Source: Caprimulgus europaeus
Lineage: Eukaryota; Chordata; Aves; Caprimulgiformes; Caprimulgidae
Assembly: GCA_907165065.1 (NCBI GenBank)
Contig: OU015529.1
Location: forward strand, 12,344,554-12,408,553
DNA length: 64,000 nucleotides
Direction of reading: 5' to 3'
Within the stretch, counting starts at the first letter, position 1, and the number at the start of each line of letters is the position of its first letter. Shown in pieces: positions 1 through 11,397 of this stretch. The notes beneath the pieces are model-generated. The model was not told the DNA's origin, made no database searches, and was given only the letters and a program-made list of their open reading frames with translations. A program made the position numbers and the translations under genes.

Positions 1-3000
1 AAGTCTAAAACTGATACCAAACAGCTATAGTTTTGAGGAGGCTTTCCTGTACAGATCACTGAATTAATCCAGTGATTTTTTTTTTTTTCTTTTATTGATA
101 TGTAAGAGAAGAAAGGGATCTTCCATTGCTTTTTGACATTTTTGTTTTGGGAACTTTACTTTTAAGAGGCTTATGTTAAGAGCCAGTGTGTGATATTATT
201 CATAGGCTTATGCAGCACCACACTGATCAGTCAAGATAGAAACACAGGATGCAACTCTCTTGTCTCAACAAACTTGTCTGATTAAATTCCCCAACTGGTA
301 TTAATATACCAGCTGCACTATCTCAGTTTGAGATGCATTTGCATCACAAAGGAATTATTTTATCTCAGCCTGTGTAATTTCAAGTGGTGTTGGTGGCTCA
401 CAGACACTCACTGTCCAAGCTATTGTCCAGGACTGAAACTTTGCAGAAAAATCAGCTCCCGTCTCATCCAGGTCAGTATTATCTGCCTTAGGATTACTCT
501 TTTTTTTCTTTTAGTTCATGCAGTCTAGATTTGTTTCAAACCTACAGTGAATCTTTATCCTGCTTAGTTTACATTCAATAATAGAAGTGAGGTCCCCTAA
601 TAGATGATATAATTTAGGACGGGAAGATTCAAATCTTTCCTTGTTTTTGCTATATACAATGTGTATGTCTTGTCCTTTTGTGATCCGTGGCCTCAGGGTA
701 ATTTTCTACAAGTGATTTGTGAAAAGTGGAGGAAGTGGTGCTTCTCTTCAGGAATTTTGAACCTGCCTTCCTTTCAGTTTATAGTGTTCCCTCTGTGTTG
801 AGACAGGGAAGGAAAAGAGGAAAAGGTGATGGAGAGATGCTCAGATATTTACAACTGTGAGAAAAGAATGAGCAAGCAAGACAGAGGCAGCTCAGATGGG
901 AAGGAAATTTAGAGTTGAGAAACTGGTGGGGAAAAAAAAAACCCACGGCCTAGTGTGCATTATTTGAATATTGGAATATTTGTTCCTCTCTCCTTGTGGC
1001 ATTTTATATGCTTTGGAAACAGAGTAAATGGGAGCATTTTTCCAATTCTGAAATCAGTCTGGTTGCCCTCACTTTGGTGTTTTCAATCTTATTTCTTCCC
1101 AGACAAGGTGTTACCCAAAGCGGACTGAGGATTTCCAAAAAGGCATTTTCAACACTGTTGCTCCTCAAGCACAAAACATCCATTGCATGTTTGATTTCCA
1201 CAGAATAAGTCTCATCATCAAGAGCTTATCTAATGCCTTACTTCCCCTTCTCCTAATTTATTTCTGAGAGCCAGGTACATCTGCATTCTTTCATCTCATG
1301 CTCTTTTCTGGCCTCCAGGCCTATTGAGGCAGCCACTATTTTCTTTGTCAGCACTCACCAGAACCTGACTCCCGACAATTTTTGTAAATAGTTTTCCAAT
1401 ACTGTTGCAGTAATTTTATATGCTTCACAGCCTATTTGCAAATAATTTAATCATGTACATAATTTTTCTAACCAGGGATTATGATGTTCTCTTGCTGGTT
1501 AAACGATGCCCAGAACTTGCTGCCATTTTGATATATTTGAGATATAGTTGTTTCTACTAATTTGTGATTTCTGTGCTTCTGAGAGGAAGTCTTTTGTTTA
1601 AGAACATCAGCAGAGGGAGATAGTATATGCAGAAAACATTTTTCTCATGATGTGGGGCAGAAAGCTCTAGGTCTTTGTAAAGAATCAGATATTCTCTATT
1701 CAAGCACTGGGAATTGTGCAGAGATGCCCAAGTGCCAGCTGAGTTGATGTGTGTGAGAACTAACAAACTCATTTCATATAGAATATAAAAACAATAATTA
1801 CACAATGAGCCATAGTGGAGAAGGAGTTTCTCTGAGCTTTTTCACCATAGCAGAAACACAGTTCTTATTTCTGATTGCAATTTCCCACCTGTTTCTGCTC
1901 AAAATAAACTCTACTTTTTTGAATTGCTTTTAGTGTTTTGATACAAGTAACACTAAGCAGAAGTACCCTTTGGTTCATTGTTGCAGGTGATTTATAAATG
2001 TTACAATGTTGTTTCTATTCACTAATGTGGGTGAAACGTCAGCATTTTCCACCAGTATTCAGTCTTTCATGCTGAAAATAGTAAAACATTTATTCCCCCC
2101 CCTCAATGTGTAAAACACAAATCCTGCCATTTTTTATTGTCCACAGGAGAAAACACTGGGGAGTGGCGTGGTGTTTGTGGGTTTTTTTTGGATGTGCTTT
2201 TTTACTGCTAGAGTTTTCTGTTTGTAGAAGTCCATTTTCTGTGTGTAAACAGAAGGGGTTTTCTTTCTCTGACACCTTAACATCACATAACTCAGCACTT
2301 TAAGATCAGAACTGCATAGCAGTCAGTGTCAGAAATGTAATTAAAAAGAGAGCTGCAGTACAATGGTCATGAGGACATCAGGGGATAACTGCCTAGCATT
2401 ACAGCAAGCATTATGATTAACTTCAGACATTTGGCCCAATTTAATTCTTATATACTGCAAGCCGCTAATATTCCAGTGAAATCTGAGAGATATTTTCTTC
2501 TCTTCTGCTTTAAAGCCTGTAGTGAGAAGCTGCTTTGTATTATTTGCATTTTCATCTAGACTGGAAGAGTGCCTGTTGGATAGCATAGAAACTGCAGTGA
2601 TTAAAAAGACCCAGTGACTGAACCAAAATCCAAGCTCTGACAGGCATAAGTCTCCCTTCAAAGACTGCCAATGACCCAGAACTAAAGTATTGTCTGAATA
2701 ACTTACGCTCAGAGCACTTGAGAACCTAATCTTAGCCTACATTTTGTAGAAAGAAACCAAGCACTAAAGAACGAAAGAGACTTCCAAATTTGAAGCTCAC
2801 ACAAATAAAGCAACAAAGGGAGTTCCTGCAAGTAAAATTTTCATTGTGAAATCACAAGAATTTCTCACAGTCTAGAAAGCTCCTAATAGAAATCCCTGCC
2901 CAGGCTTCCCACCCAGCCTTTCTGGGTACTCTGAAACACACTTTCAACCATAGCTCAACCTACCCTAGAAAATAAGTTGGGTCTACTTGTCTCTTATTTA

Positions 3001-6000
3001 TAGGCTTTCTGGCTATATTAACTCCCTTCAGGTGGCCCTAATGAGTAACATACTTCTTGGCTGGCTTCTGTAGTAAAAGGAATAGCTGCTTTGTCTCATA
3101 AACCTGGTGAATTCATTCTTGCTAACCTGTAGTATGCTTAGTATATCAAAAACACTATGTATGATTTTGGGTGGCTTTTTTGTGTTTTTGTTATTATCCA
3201 GCTTTTGGCACAGAAAGGTCATTTGTGTTGTTAAAACAGCTCCTTAACAGGTGTTTCTGCACAAGGAGCTCACGGCAGAATTGGGAGCAAGTGATATTGT
3301 AGGGGTTGTGTGAAGAGATAGTGTCAGGAGGAGACCCCTAGGTTGTGGCCATGCTTGGGTGCTGTGAAGAGAGAACAGGGTCAGAAAACATCATGCATGG
3401 GAGTATGGTAACAGGAATGTGGATCTAAAGTGGACTTAATCTTCTGATCTGGTAATGCTCCTTCATAGGCAAAGCAGACCTCATCCTGTTATTGAGGAGA
3501 ATTATTGGCTTTCTTGGAAACCTCTTGATCTCACTGGTCTGATTTTTCCCTGCGATCCCTGCCCCAGAAACCACCTTTGCTATCCTAATAGCAGTAGGGA
3601 CCCGTGACACACATGATTAGAAGGAGCATTTTGTTGTGTGCAAGTCTGCCAACTGCTTTCTTGGCCTGAGCTGAAAACATTGCATGCCAAGCCGGAGCTG
3701 CTGCTAGCTGAATATGTAAAAGTTGAGCTTCAAGCCACTATATGCTTTATAATTGCTTATTGCATTAACTCAGATGCTACCATGGAGCATGCTGTGTGTT
3801 ACTCTGATTTTATTAAAATTAAAAGATGAAATGCCAAATTAAAGAAAAATGAAGGGGATTATAATGAATCCAGGTTAAACATAAACAGCAGGATTCAGAC
3901 AGCTCCTGGAGAGCAGAACTTCTCTTTCAATAAAATCTCTAAATTTATAAAACATTTAAAAAGAAAAAGAGAAAAGGAGAAAATATCTATATGCCATATC
4001 AAGAAAATTACCTTTAAATGGTATGTTTCTCAGGAGTTTCTGTGAGGCATTAGTAGCTCTCCAAGAAAGAGGCCTTGTTTTTATGCTAATGATATCTTAA
4101 ATAAAGATAGAGGGAGGGAAAATGTAAAATGCTCTGCCATGTAATCTGAGTTGTTTTGGAATAAGTACTACTCTTTAATGAAAGTTTTCTGCCGGCTAGT
4201 GGCAACTCTTTAAAGGAAATATTTGTTTTTCTTTGTTGCTTGATGATAAACATGGCTAAATGCAGGAATGCTGTGAAAGGTAAAAGATTTGTTTTATTTC
4301 ATTTTCCCCCCTTGATTTTTGTTGCTTCCTTCCCCTTCCAGGAACATAAATAATCATAATAATAAACACAGAAAAAACCCCTCAGGTAACTTACAAATGA
4401 AATGCAGGAGATGTATTTTTATAAATGAGAGTGCGAATGTCACACTGTTAAAATTAGAAAGAAATGTGCGAGTCCTGAGCTCCCCTGAGCTGGAGGGGAA
4501 GGCTTAGGAGATTTGATTTCTGAGCACTGCCCAGAGAAAGAACTGCAATGGAAATCTCTGTTTTCATTAAAAACACAAGCCAAAAAAATCTTTCCCAAAG
4601 CCTGATTACAAGGCCCCAACTTTAACCCCTGCTTTAGTTTTAATGCTCTTAGAAAAAGAAAAAATAAAATGTATTTCAACTTGAAACCTCTGCCATGTCA
4701 GGGTGCAACCTGCATGCAAATATCTGGTGAAATAGTTTGATGGGAACCAGCACCACACTCAGCAGCACCAGAATGAGAGAGCAAGAGAAATGAAGAGGAA
4801 GGGAATAAGGTGATTCCTAAAGATGTGTAACAGCCTGGGGATGTGCTCAATGTTTAAACTTGTTCTCAGTGAAGCACTTTCACCAAAGGTAGCCAAAAGG
4901 TAGGGTGGTTGTGGACTTCTTCCCAGTTAAACTAATGCCATGGTGCATGCAAGTTCATCTGGGGTCTACAGGGTACGATGAGATGTTAACTTTTTGCCTC
5001 CTGAGTCTGTATCTAGGATATTTTATCACAATGACCTTTTTAAATGTAAATGAGGATCACAGTGCTCACTGGTCAGGATTTTGCAGCCTATTCTAATAAA
5101 TAATCTCTGTGTGTTGCAGCAGCCCTTAGCATGGGTTAGAGAGCTGCCTTGTGTAGCAGCCTGCTATGGGTAGCAAAAAGAGCCAGGTGCGTACTTTGGA
5201 GAAGAGTATAAAATAACGAGTATTGGTCATATGTGTTTGTACTTGAGGGAAAAAAAATAGTGCATTTTGTTTGATCCTATGCCCAAAACCTAGGAGAGCA
5301 TGATAAGGAGTGTACTTGGAAAAGTGTGATGTTGGGAGACTGAGGTGTAGAAGTGAAGACTGTCTTCATTTGTGTTTTTAACCACTACATTGCCCAAAAA
5401 TGCACTTCAGTATCTTTGACTATAAGTTAATGAAGCATTTCTATGGGTTCTCTGAGATTCGTCCTAAGATCATTGCCAGGAGTAGTTACAGCAGCAAATT
5501 TAATCGTCTGCTTCTGTATCCTAATGCAAATGTTGAAAGCCTGTGGAGCAGGTGAGCTCATCATTTATCTGCAGAAAAGTTCACTTGCAGTCAGTGTGCT
5601 GGTAAATCTTCACCTCCTGAATGGCTTTACAAGTGTTTCTGAAATATTCAAAACATTTTCTATCTAGTATGCTTTTCTGTTGTATTATTTAGATACCAGA
5701 TTCACAACAGTGGACCTGTCTCAGGTGATTGCTTTTTGTTTTCTATGGTTGGTGTGAAACATTCAAGGAGTTAATTAGAAGAAAATGCTAGGTAAATTTC
5801 TTAAGCTAGATATTCCTGGGTCTGGTAATATTTTCTCTGGATATGAACTGAGGATTTGTAACATGAGATTGACTTGAATAGGTAAACAGGATTTTGAACA
5901 TGTTTCTGAACCATATGAATTTTTAAGGCTCATCTATTAACTGGAATAAAGTCCTTAGATCCCTTCTGAAAATATCAGACCAGCCACTGGATTTGAGAAA

Positions 6001-8295
6001 CATGGGAGCACACAACAGCATTGCAAAGGACTGCCAGCCAGTCCTAGTGAGTCTCTCAGCTCTGTAAGAGGAGCTGTAAATGAACAGTGTTTGTTTGAAA
6101 AGGGATGAGAAATATGCAGAGAAAGGAAAGCTCTTTTCTAAAGTGTGCTGTAAATGGGAAGGACACTTGTGTAAGTCTTTGGAAAGGAAGGGGTTATGTT
6201 GAATAACCCAGAGTCAACAGCTCTGTTGCTTGTTTTACAGTTCCCACACCTAGCTCTGAAGATGTAAATTATTTGTGTCTGTCGTCAGCAGCTTTTGCTT
6301 GAACCCAGATGAAATATTGTAAAGTTTTCAAAACAAGTTTTGTATTTTATCTTGATAAAAGACATTCTCCCAGCCTTTGCAAGTTCAGAAATAGCCTCCA
6401 TTTTCCTGCTCAAAGCCATATGCTGCTGACATCCCTACCTGATTATGTGATTCTCTTTCTAGACCCTCTTCTTTTTTGGGAATAAAAAGCAATTTCCTTG
6501 ACTGAAGTGAAAAATAGGTTATTTTCCCCATTAACAAAGAGAATAGTTTGTCTGTAAAGCTAAAATAAACGGAAACTAATGTCTGATCTACACTCAGCAT
6601 GCATTTCTACTGTAGACACGGTTAAGATGGCTTTGCATTGAATTCTGATGAAGTTGACAGTGGAATAATTTAAACATTTGTAATTTTTCCAGTGCTTTTC
6701 AATGTGTTAGCAGTAATATCTCTTAGACTGAACCTCCTGGGAGTGATGTTTCCCTATAACCAAGCTGACTGCAGTATCTCTCCTGTCCTTTCAGCAAAGA
6801 GAAGAGAAAGTCCTGATATCTGCATATGAATCAAAGCCCATGTATAGGTGATGCTGGATGTATATACATGGAGATGCTTACTGTCTTTCTGTCTTTCTAC
6901 CACCTACAGATGTGAGCTGTGCATGCCTGTTCAGAAAAGCAGCAATTCTCTCCTGTCCCTTGTTGTGTCTGTTGCCCTCCTCTTCAAGGAACAAAACAGG
7001 AAATAAACCAATGGAAAAGCCTTCTGCCAGTATTTCTGAATTGGGTGGAACTGGGAACTATCTGCACTTCTTGCAGTACAACCTGGCCCTCTTCATTTTC
7101 CAGATCACCAGAACCTTGACCACATCAAATTTCCAGATCGATTGCTATTGGATTTAATCCAAACAAATCAGGAAAATCCATCTAGTAAGGCATACTGAGA
7201 GCTACAGTTTTGGTTTCTTTCTGTACTAACGGAAAGCAGAAACACTTCATTTCTGTGAAATAGAAGCATTCCTCCAAATGTTTTGTTTTGATCTGATAGG
7301 AAATGTCATTTGCTTTTATTATATTGCATTTGAAAAGAAGCAATTTGTCTTATTGACACAAAATATTTTGACTGCTTCAGAATGAAATGCTTCAATAACT
7401 TTTCACTGAAAGTTTCAACAAAAGAAACAGTTTTTCTGCCAGCCCCTCATGCTAAGCAGGCATTTTGTCCAGGGAAAATCTTCTGTCAGGATGATTCTGC
7501 TCAGCACTAACTTTCAGGTCAGATCTCTTCTTGATTGTTCACAAAACAGCTATACCCTCCCCAGGTCAGAAACCACTTCTTCTCAATGCTTTAAAATGCC
7601 TTTGGATGCAGTGTAACTCCTGACCTGTAGCTCCAGGGTGGGAGGAAGAAATCATGGTGGAAGAATAGGAAATTATTTTGTCAATACTCCATTTCCTCTG
7701 GAATTTTGAACTAGGAGTAGTCTCACTGGAAAACTGGTGAGCTTTGGGTCAATATCCATGCTTCTAGAAGTGTTCCCACCAAATCATCAGCTACTTTGAC
7801 TGCAATGTCTTAATCACTGTGAGCACATTCCATTCTTCTAATGTTTTCTGCATATGGTTATAATACATGTTTGTTCAGTTATGTGCCAGCGAGATAATGA
7901 TGTGTTCTTCAGATAAATACATTAATATCTGTATTTTTGCCAGAACAGTTCAAACCAGTTCTGTCTTCTCTCTGTAAATGTTTTGGAGGTACTTTTAAAC
8001 TGCCATAGTTTGAGTATAGGATTCAAATGATGGCTATTTAAATGGAGAGTAGTTTTCTTTCATACAAACATGCTCCAGTCAGTGCTGTTCTCAGTGAAGC
8101 AAAATTAATTTCAGGGACTAATACCTGGAAACAACAATAATAGAAAGAGAAACTGAAATTGAAAACTATGAAAATCCATGCAACTATAAATTTAGTAAGG
8201 TCACTGGTAGGTGAAAGAGGTCATTCTGGTTTTGTAGTCAACCATGTGTGAAGTGAGAAAATATGGTGAACATCATAAATAAGTGATAAAGTAGA
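1..8295. other. Non-coding, mostly unique AT-rich DNA
   Basis: No gene or interspersed repeat is recognised here. Open frames are short (under 100 codons), overlap each other on both strands and resemble no family I know. Visible structure is limited to a T13 run at 76-88, a purine-rich stretch near 795-835, a T/G-rich tract at 2170-2191, purine-rich stretches near 3955-3985 and 4770-4805, and a near-palindromic octamer-like site at 332-345. A pseudo-exon with plausible splice signals lies at 6795-6847. Old, highly diverged repeats could be present but unrecognisable by eye. Confidence 0.6.
332..345. promoter_or_regulatory. Candidate POU-factor palindromic site
   Basis: The 14-mer GATGCATTTGCATC has inverted GATGCA/TGCATC arms around TT. 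It contains the octamer core ATTTGCAT and differs by one base from the palindromic Oct-factor element ATGCATATGCAT. A 12-base near-match is common by chance in AT-rich DNA, and there is no gene context, so this is only a sequence resemblance. Confidence 0.15.
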
Positions 8296-8331
8296 TAAAA
8301 AACAAAACAAAAACAACCAAACAAAACCCCA
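8296..8331 (+). repeat. A-rich tract interrupted by C
   Basis: A run of A blocks separated by single or paired C, ending in CCCC. The same style of tract occurs elsewhere in the window on both strands (2170-2191, 25141-25242, 37931-37982, 47959-48015, 58913-58944, 60688-60730). No recognisable retroposon body is attached, so it is annotated as low-complexity sequence. Confidence 0.8.
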
Positions 8332-10796
8332 GCCTTTTCTTCTTGCTCAGTTGCACGTCAGCTGATATCCCAGGTAAAGAAAATTCCCATTCTCTACACC
8401 AATAACAATTTTTTCCACCTTGTCAAGAGTCCTTTAATAATGCTAAATGAGAAAAATCTTCAACATCCTCCAAAAAAAAGAAATTCTGCAAACAGTATGG
8501 ACATTGCTCATCATGTTTCCTTCATTCTGAATAAAGTTCATGAATGGAGAAAAGAGAAGGAGATTTGCTCAAGAATATCCATTACTGTCTCTTTTGTGGA
8601 GATGATTTATGTCAGGAGTATGGTACTTTTCCTTCTTTAGGTCCTTCCAGAATATTTGTTTTACAAAACTGTTACATAAAAGATCTACTTTCTAACCATT
8701 GTGAGTGAGAAATATCTCTGTTGTGAAAAGAGGGGGGAAAAGTGTCTGAACCTCTCCAGGTGGAAAATAATTCTAAATTGAATTTTACAAGTCACTGTGG
8801 TTTTATTAACACTGATAAAATGAAATAAAGTGAGGGAGAGAAGGAGAGAGAGAGAAAAGAAATCCAAAATCAATCTTATTTTAGTGGAGACTGCTCAGTG
8901 ACTTGCATAAAACAAAATTAATCTTGTTTGGGCACAACAGGAAGTACATAATAGAAAATAAGGGTAAGATTGATCCTGAAGTTAGACAGCTTTGTTGCCA
9001 AGCTACTTATACACAAAGGAGGGAAAAAAATATTCAGCTCATCTTCAATAAATTATTAATCTATTTTTTTTACAATATTGTTCGTGTTTGTGGCATAAAA
9101 GAAAAAGATCAAAGCAAATGTATACTCAGCAGTGCAGTCTTGATACCACTGGAATAAATGTGATTTTTTTTTTTTTAATTAGTATGCTATTTATATTGCA
9201 AAAGTTAGATTTATTCCTGATTCCCAACCCAAGATTTCTGCACAAAATATGTCAAAATACGTCCTTGGCACAATCAAAAATCATCAATTTGTTTTCAGTT
9301 GATTGGAAAGAAGCTGGGGTCTAGCTCTTCATAATCAAGGAGAATTACAGCCTGCAACACAAAAATAACTAGCCTGGCACCAAGTGAACAAATAACTCTC
9401 TGGGGTCAGACATGCGCAGCCTCAAATGAGGCTGGTGGTGTCAGTGTCTGCTCTGTCTCGTCCCAAGGGCCAGGCAAAGAATTGGTATGGAAAGACAAAT
9501 TAAACCCTTGCCGAGTTCATTGGAAAAATGCTGTTGGTTGGGTATGAAACAGGTTTCTATGAGCCACAGAACCCCATCCCTTTTGGATTTCAGCCACTCA
9601 AGTGGGTTCTTTTATGCCTTTGGAAGGGACAGGCTTTTCCCCAGAGGAGGCATTAACCCACATCTCAACTCTGCCTGTGCTACTGAGAGGGATGCAATAT
9701 CTTGCTGACTTACCCTGGTGCAGTTGGGTTGAGAAGGGCCCCCATATCAATATGCTGTTAAGATGACAGACGAGCCCATGCACATAGCACAAATCAGTGT
9801 AAGTACATAAAGCTAACCTCAACAGCAAACAGAGAGGAAAGATGTGATAACTTGCTTCTGCTTGTTTAAGAGTGGAAATAACATAAAATTTAGGCACTAG
9901 ATGGACATATGTACTTATTAATGTTTGAAGAGCATGTTATAGTTTAATTTAGAGATGAATGATCTTAAATATTTTTCACCTATCTGCTGCCTTCCTCTCC
10001 CCACCCCCAAAAAATCTTCTAGAAAGAGTTTATAGTTTCTGATTTCCCTCTGGATTCTTATCCACATTTCTGTCTTTGCCTCTTTTTAGAGACCTAAGAA
10101 AATGTATTATCTTCTGTAAAATAAAAGTTATATTATTATTTACTTTAATGTGAGCACTAATAGTATTTTTCAGGTCTGAGGCAACTGTGTCGGTTGCAAA
10201 GCTCAGTTTCTCCTTTGGCATGGAGACTTGTTCCATTAAGTTGTTTTACTGTCTGTGAGCTCTGTTGACAGCTACTCTTCTTCTTGAGTACTGACTCTGA
10301 TGAAGAGTTAATCTTTCTCCTTCTCTCCTGTTCAATATTTTTGCTGCTTGATGGACAGATTGGATCTTGGGATTTGTAATGAACAGTGGCACCTTTCAGC
10401 TATAGGTGACTAGTATTGAACCCAGCTTGGGTTAGGAGTAACTCAAGGGAGACTACACACAGTCTTTACCCTCTGATGGCTCTTGGTTGACATCTGGGAT
10501 ATGACTCCCATTCTTAATAGCTACATCTCACAATCTGACCTTGCAGCTGATGGTAATCTCTATTGACATACTCAGCCACGAGGCTGGGAATCAGATGTGG
10601 AGACTGAATTACTCTTTGCCTTGGGAGGAGGTGACACACCATGAAATGGTGGAACTTCACAGCCTGCCCTATATTTGCATGGACAGTGAGCAGCTGTCAC
10701 TGGTGTGGTGTGTTCAGCCATTTTTATCAGTATAAACTGCAAAAAGATTTTAACTTTTTCTTCCTCACAGTTTATTTCATTCAGAAATAAATATTA
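8332..10796. other. Non-coding unique DNA with simple tracts
   Basis: No gene seen. It includes a purine-only GA-rich stretch at 8832-8862 and a T13 run at 9164-9176. The right edge is the target site of the LTR that follows. Confidence 0.6.
8832..8862 (+). repeat. GA-rich purine tract
   Basis: A 31-base stretch of only G and A, containing GAGAGAGAGAG, embedded in AT-rich DNA. It is a simple-sequence tract; purine tracts of this length can adopt triplex conformations in vitro, but nothing here shows a role. Confidence 0.75.
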
Positions 10797-10801
10797 TTCA
10801 G

Positions 10802-11392
10802 TGTACAGGTTTTGTCTGGGACAGAGTGAATTTTCTTCATAGTAGCATGTATATTTTGTATTTGTGACCAAAACAGTGTTGATAACAGGGATGTTTTAGC
10901 TGTTGCTGGGCTGTGCTTACACAGGTATCAAGACCTTTTCTGCCTCCCTCACCTCCCCACCAGTGAGTAGGCTGGGGGTGCACAGGAAGTTATGAGGGGA
11001 CACAGCCAGGCCAGCTGACTCCAACTGACCAAAGGGATATCCCATATCATATGATGCTGTGCTCAGCAATAAAAGCTGGGGGAAGAAGGAGGAAGGGGCA
11101 GATGTCTGGAATGATGACCTTCTTCTTCACAAGTAACCATGATGGAGCCCTGCTTTTCTAGAGATGTCTGAACACCTGCCTGCTGATGGGAAGCAGAGAA
11201 TGAATTCCTTATTTTGCTTTGCTTGTGCATGCACAAGCATTTGCTTTTGCTTTATCTTTTAAACTCTCTTTATCTCAACCCATGACTTTTCTCACTTTTA
11301 CCTTTCAGATTCTCTCCCCATCTCACCAGTAGTGTGGAGGAGAGCAAGTGGCTGTGTGGGGTTTAACTTCCCATCAGAGTTAAATCTCAATA
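10802..11392 (+). mobile_element. Solo LTR of an avian endogenous retrovirus
   Basis: A 591-bp non-coding LTR. The left end begins TGTACAGGTTTTGTCTGG, and the body carries blocks I recall from a common bird LTR type: a GACTCCAACTGACCAAAGGG-like segment, AATAAAAGCTGGGGGAAG near 11068, and CTTTATCTCAACCCATGA near 11268. It is flanked by an exact 5-bp direct repeat, TTCAG, at 10797-10801 and 11393-11397 (ATTCAG, 6 bp, if the LTR ends one base earlier at 11391). The last base pair is TA rather than the usual CA, consistent with one C-to-T change. AATAAA at 11068-11073 could serve as a TATA-like or polyadenylation motif. No gag, pol or env sequence adjoins it, so it is best read as a solo LTR left by recombination between the two LTRs of a provirus. 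The target-site length fits an ERVK/ERVL-like class; the exact family name is not assigned. Confidence 0.88.
11220..11239. repeat. 20-bp perfect palindrome inside the LTR
   Basis: TGCTTGTGCATGCACAAGCA equals its own reverse complement. It lies in the 3' part of the 10802-11392 LTR, between an ATTTTGCTT block and a TTTGCTTTTGCTTTATC block. From memory of related LTRs this stretch is not normally a palindrome, so it may be a local rearrangement or a coincidence of substitutions. Confidence 0.85.
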
Positions 11393-11397
11393 TTCAG

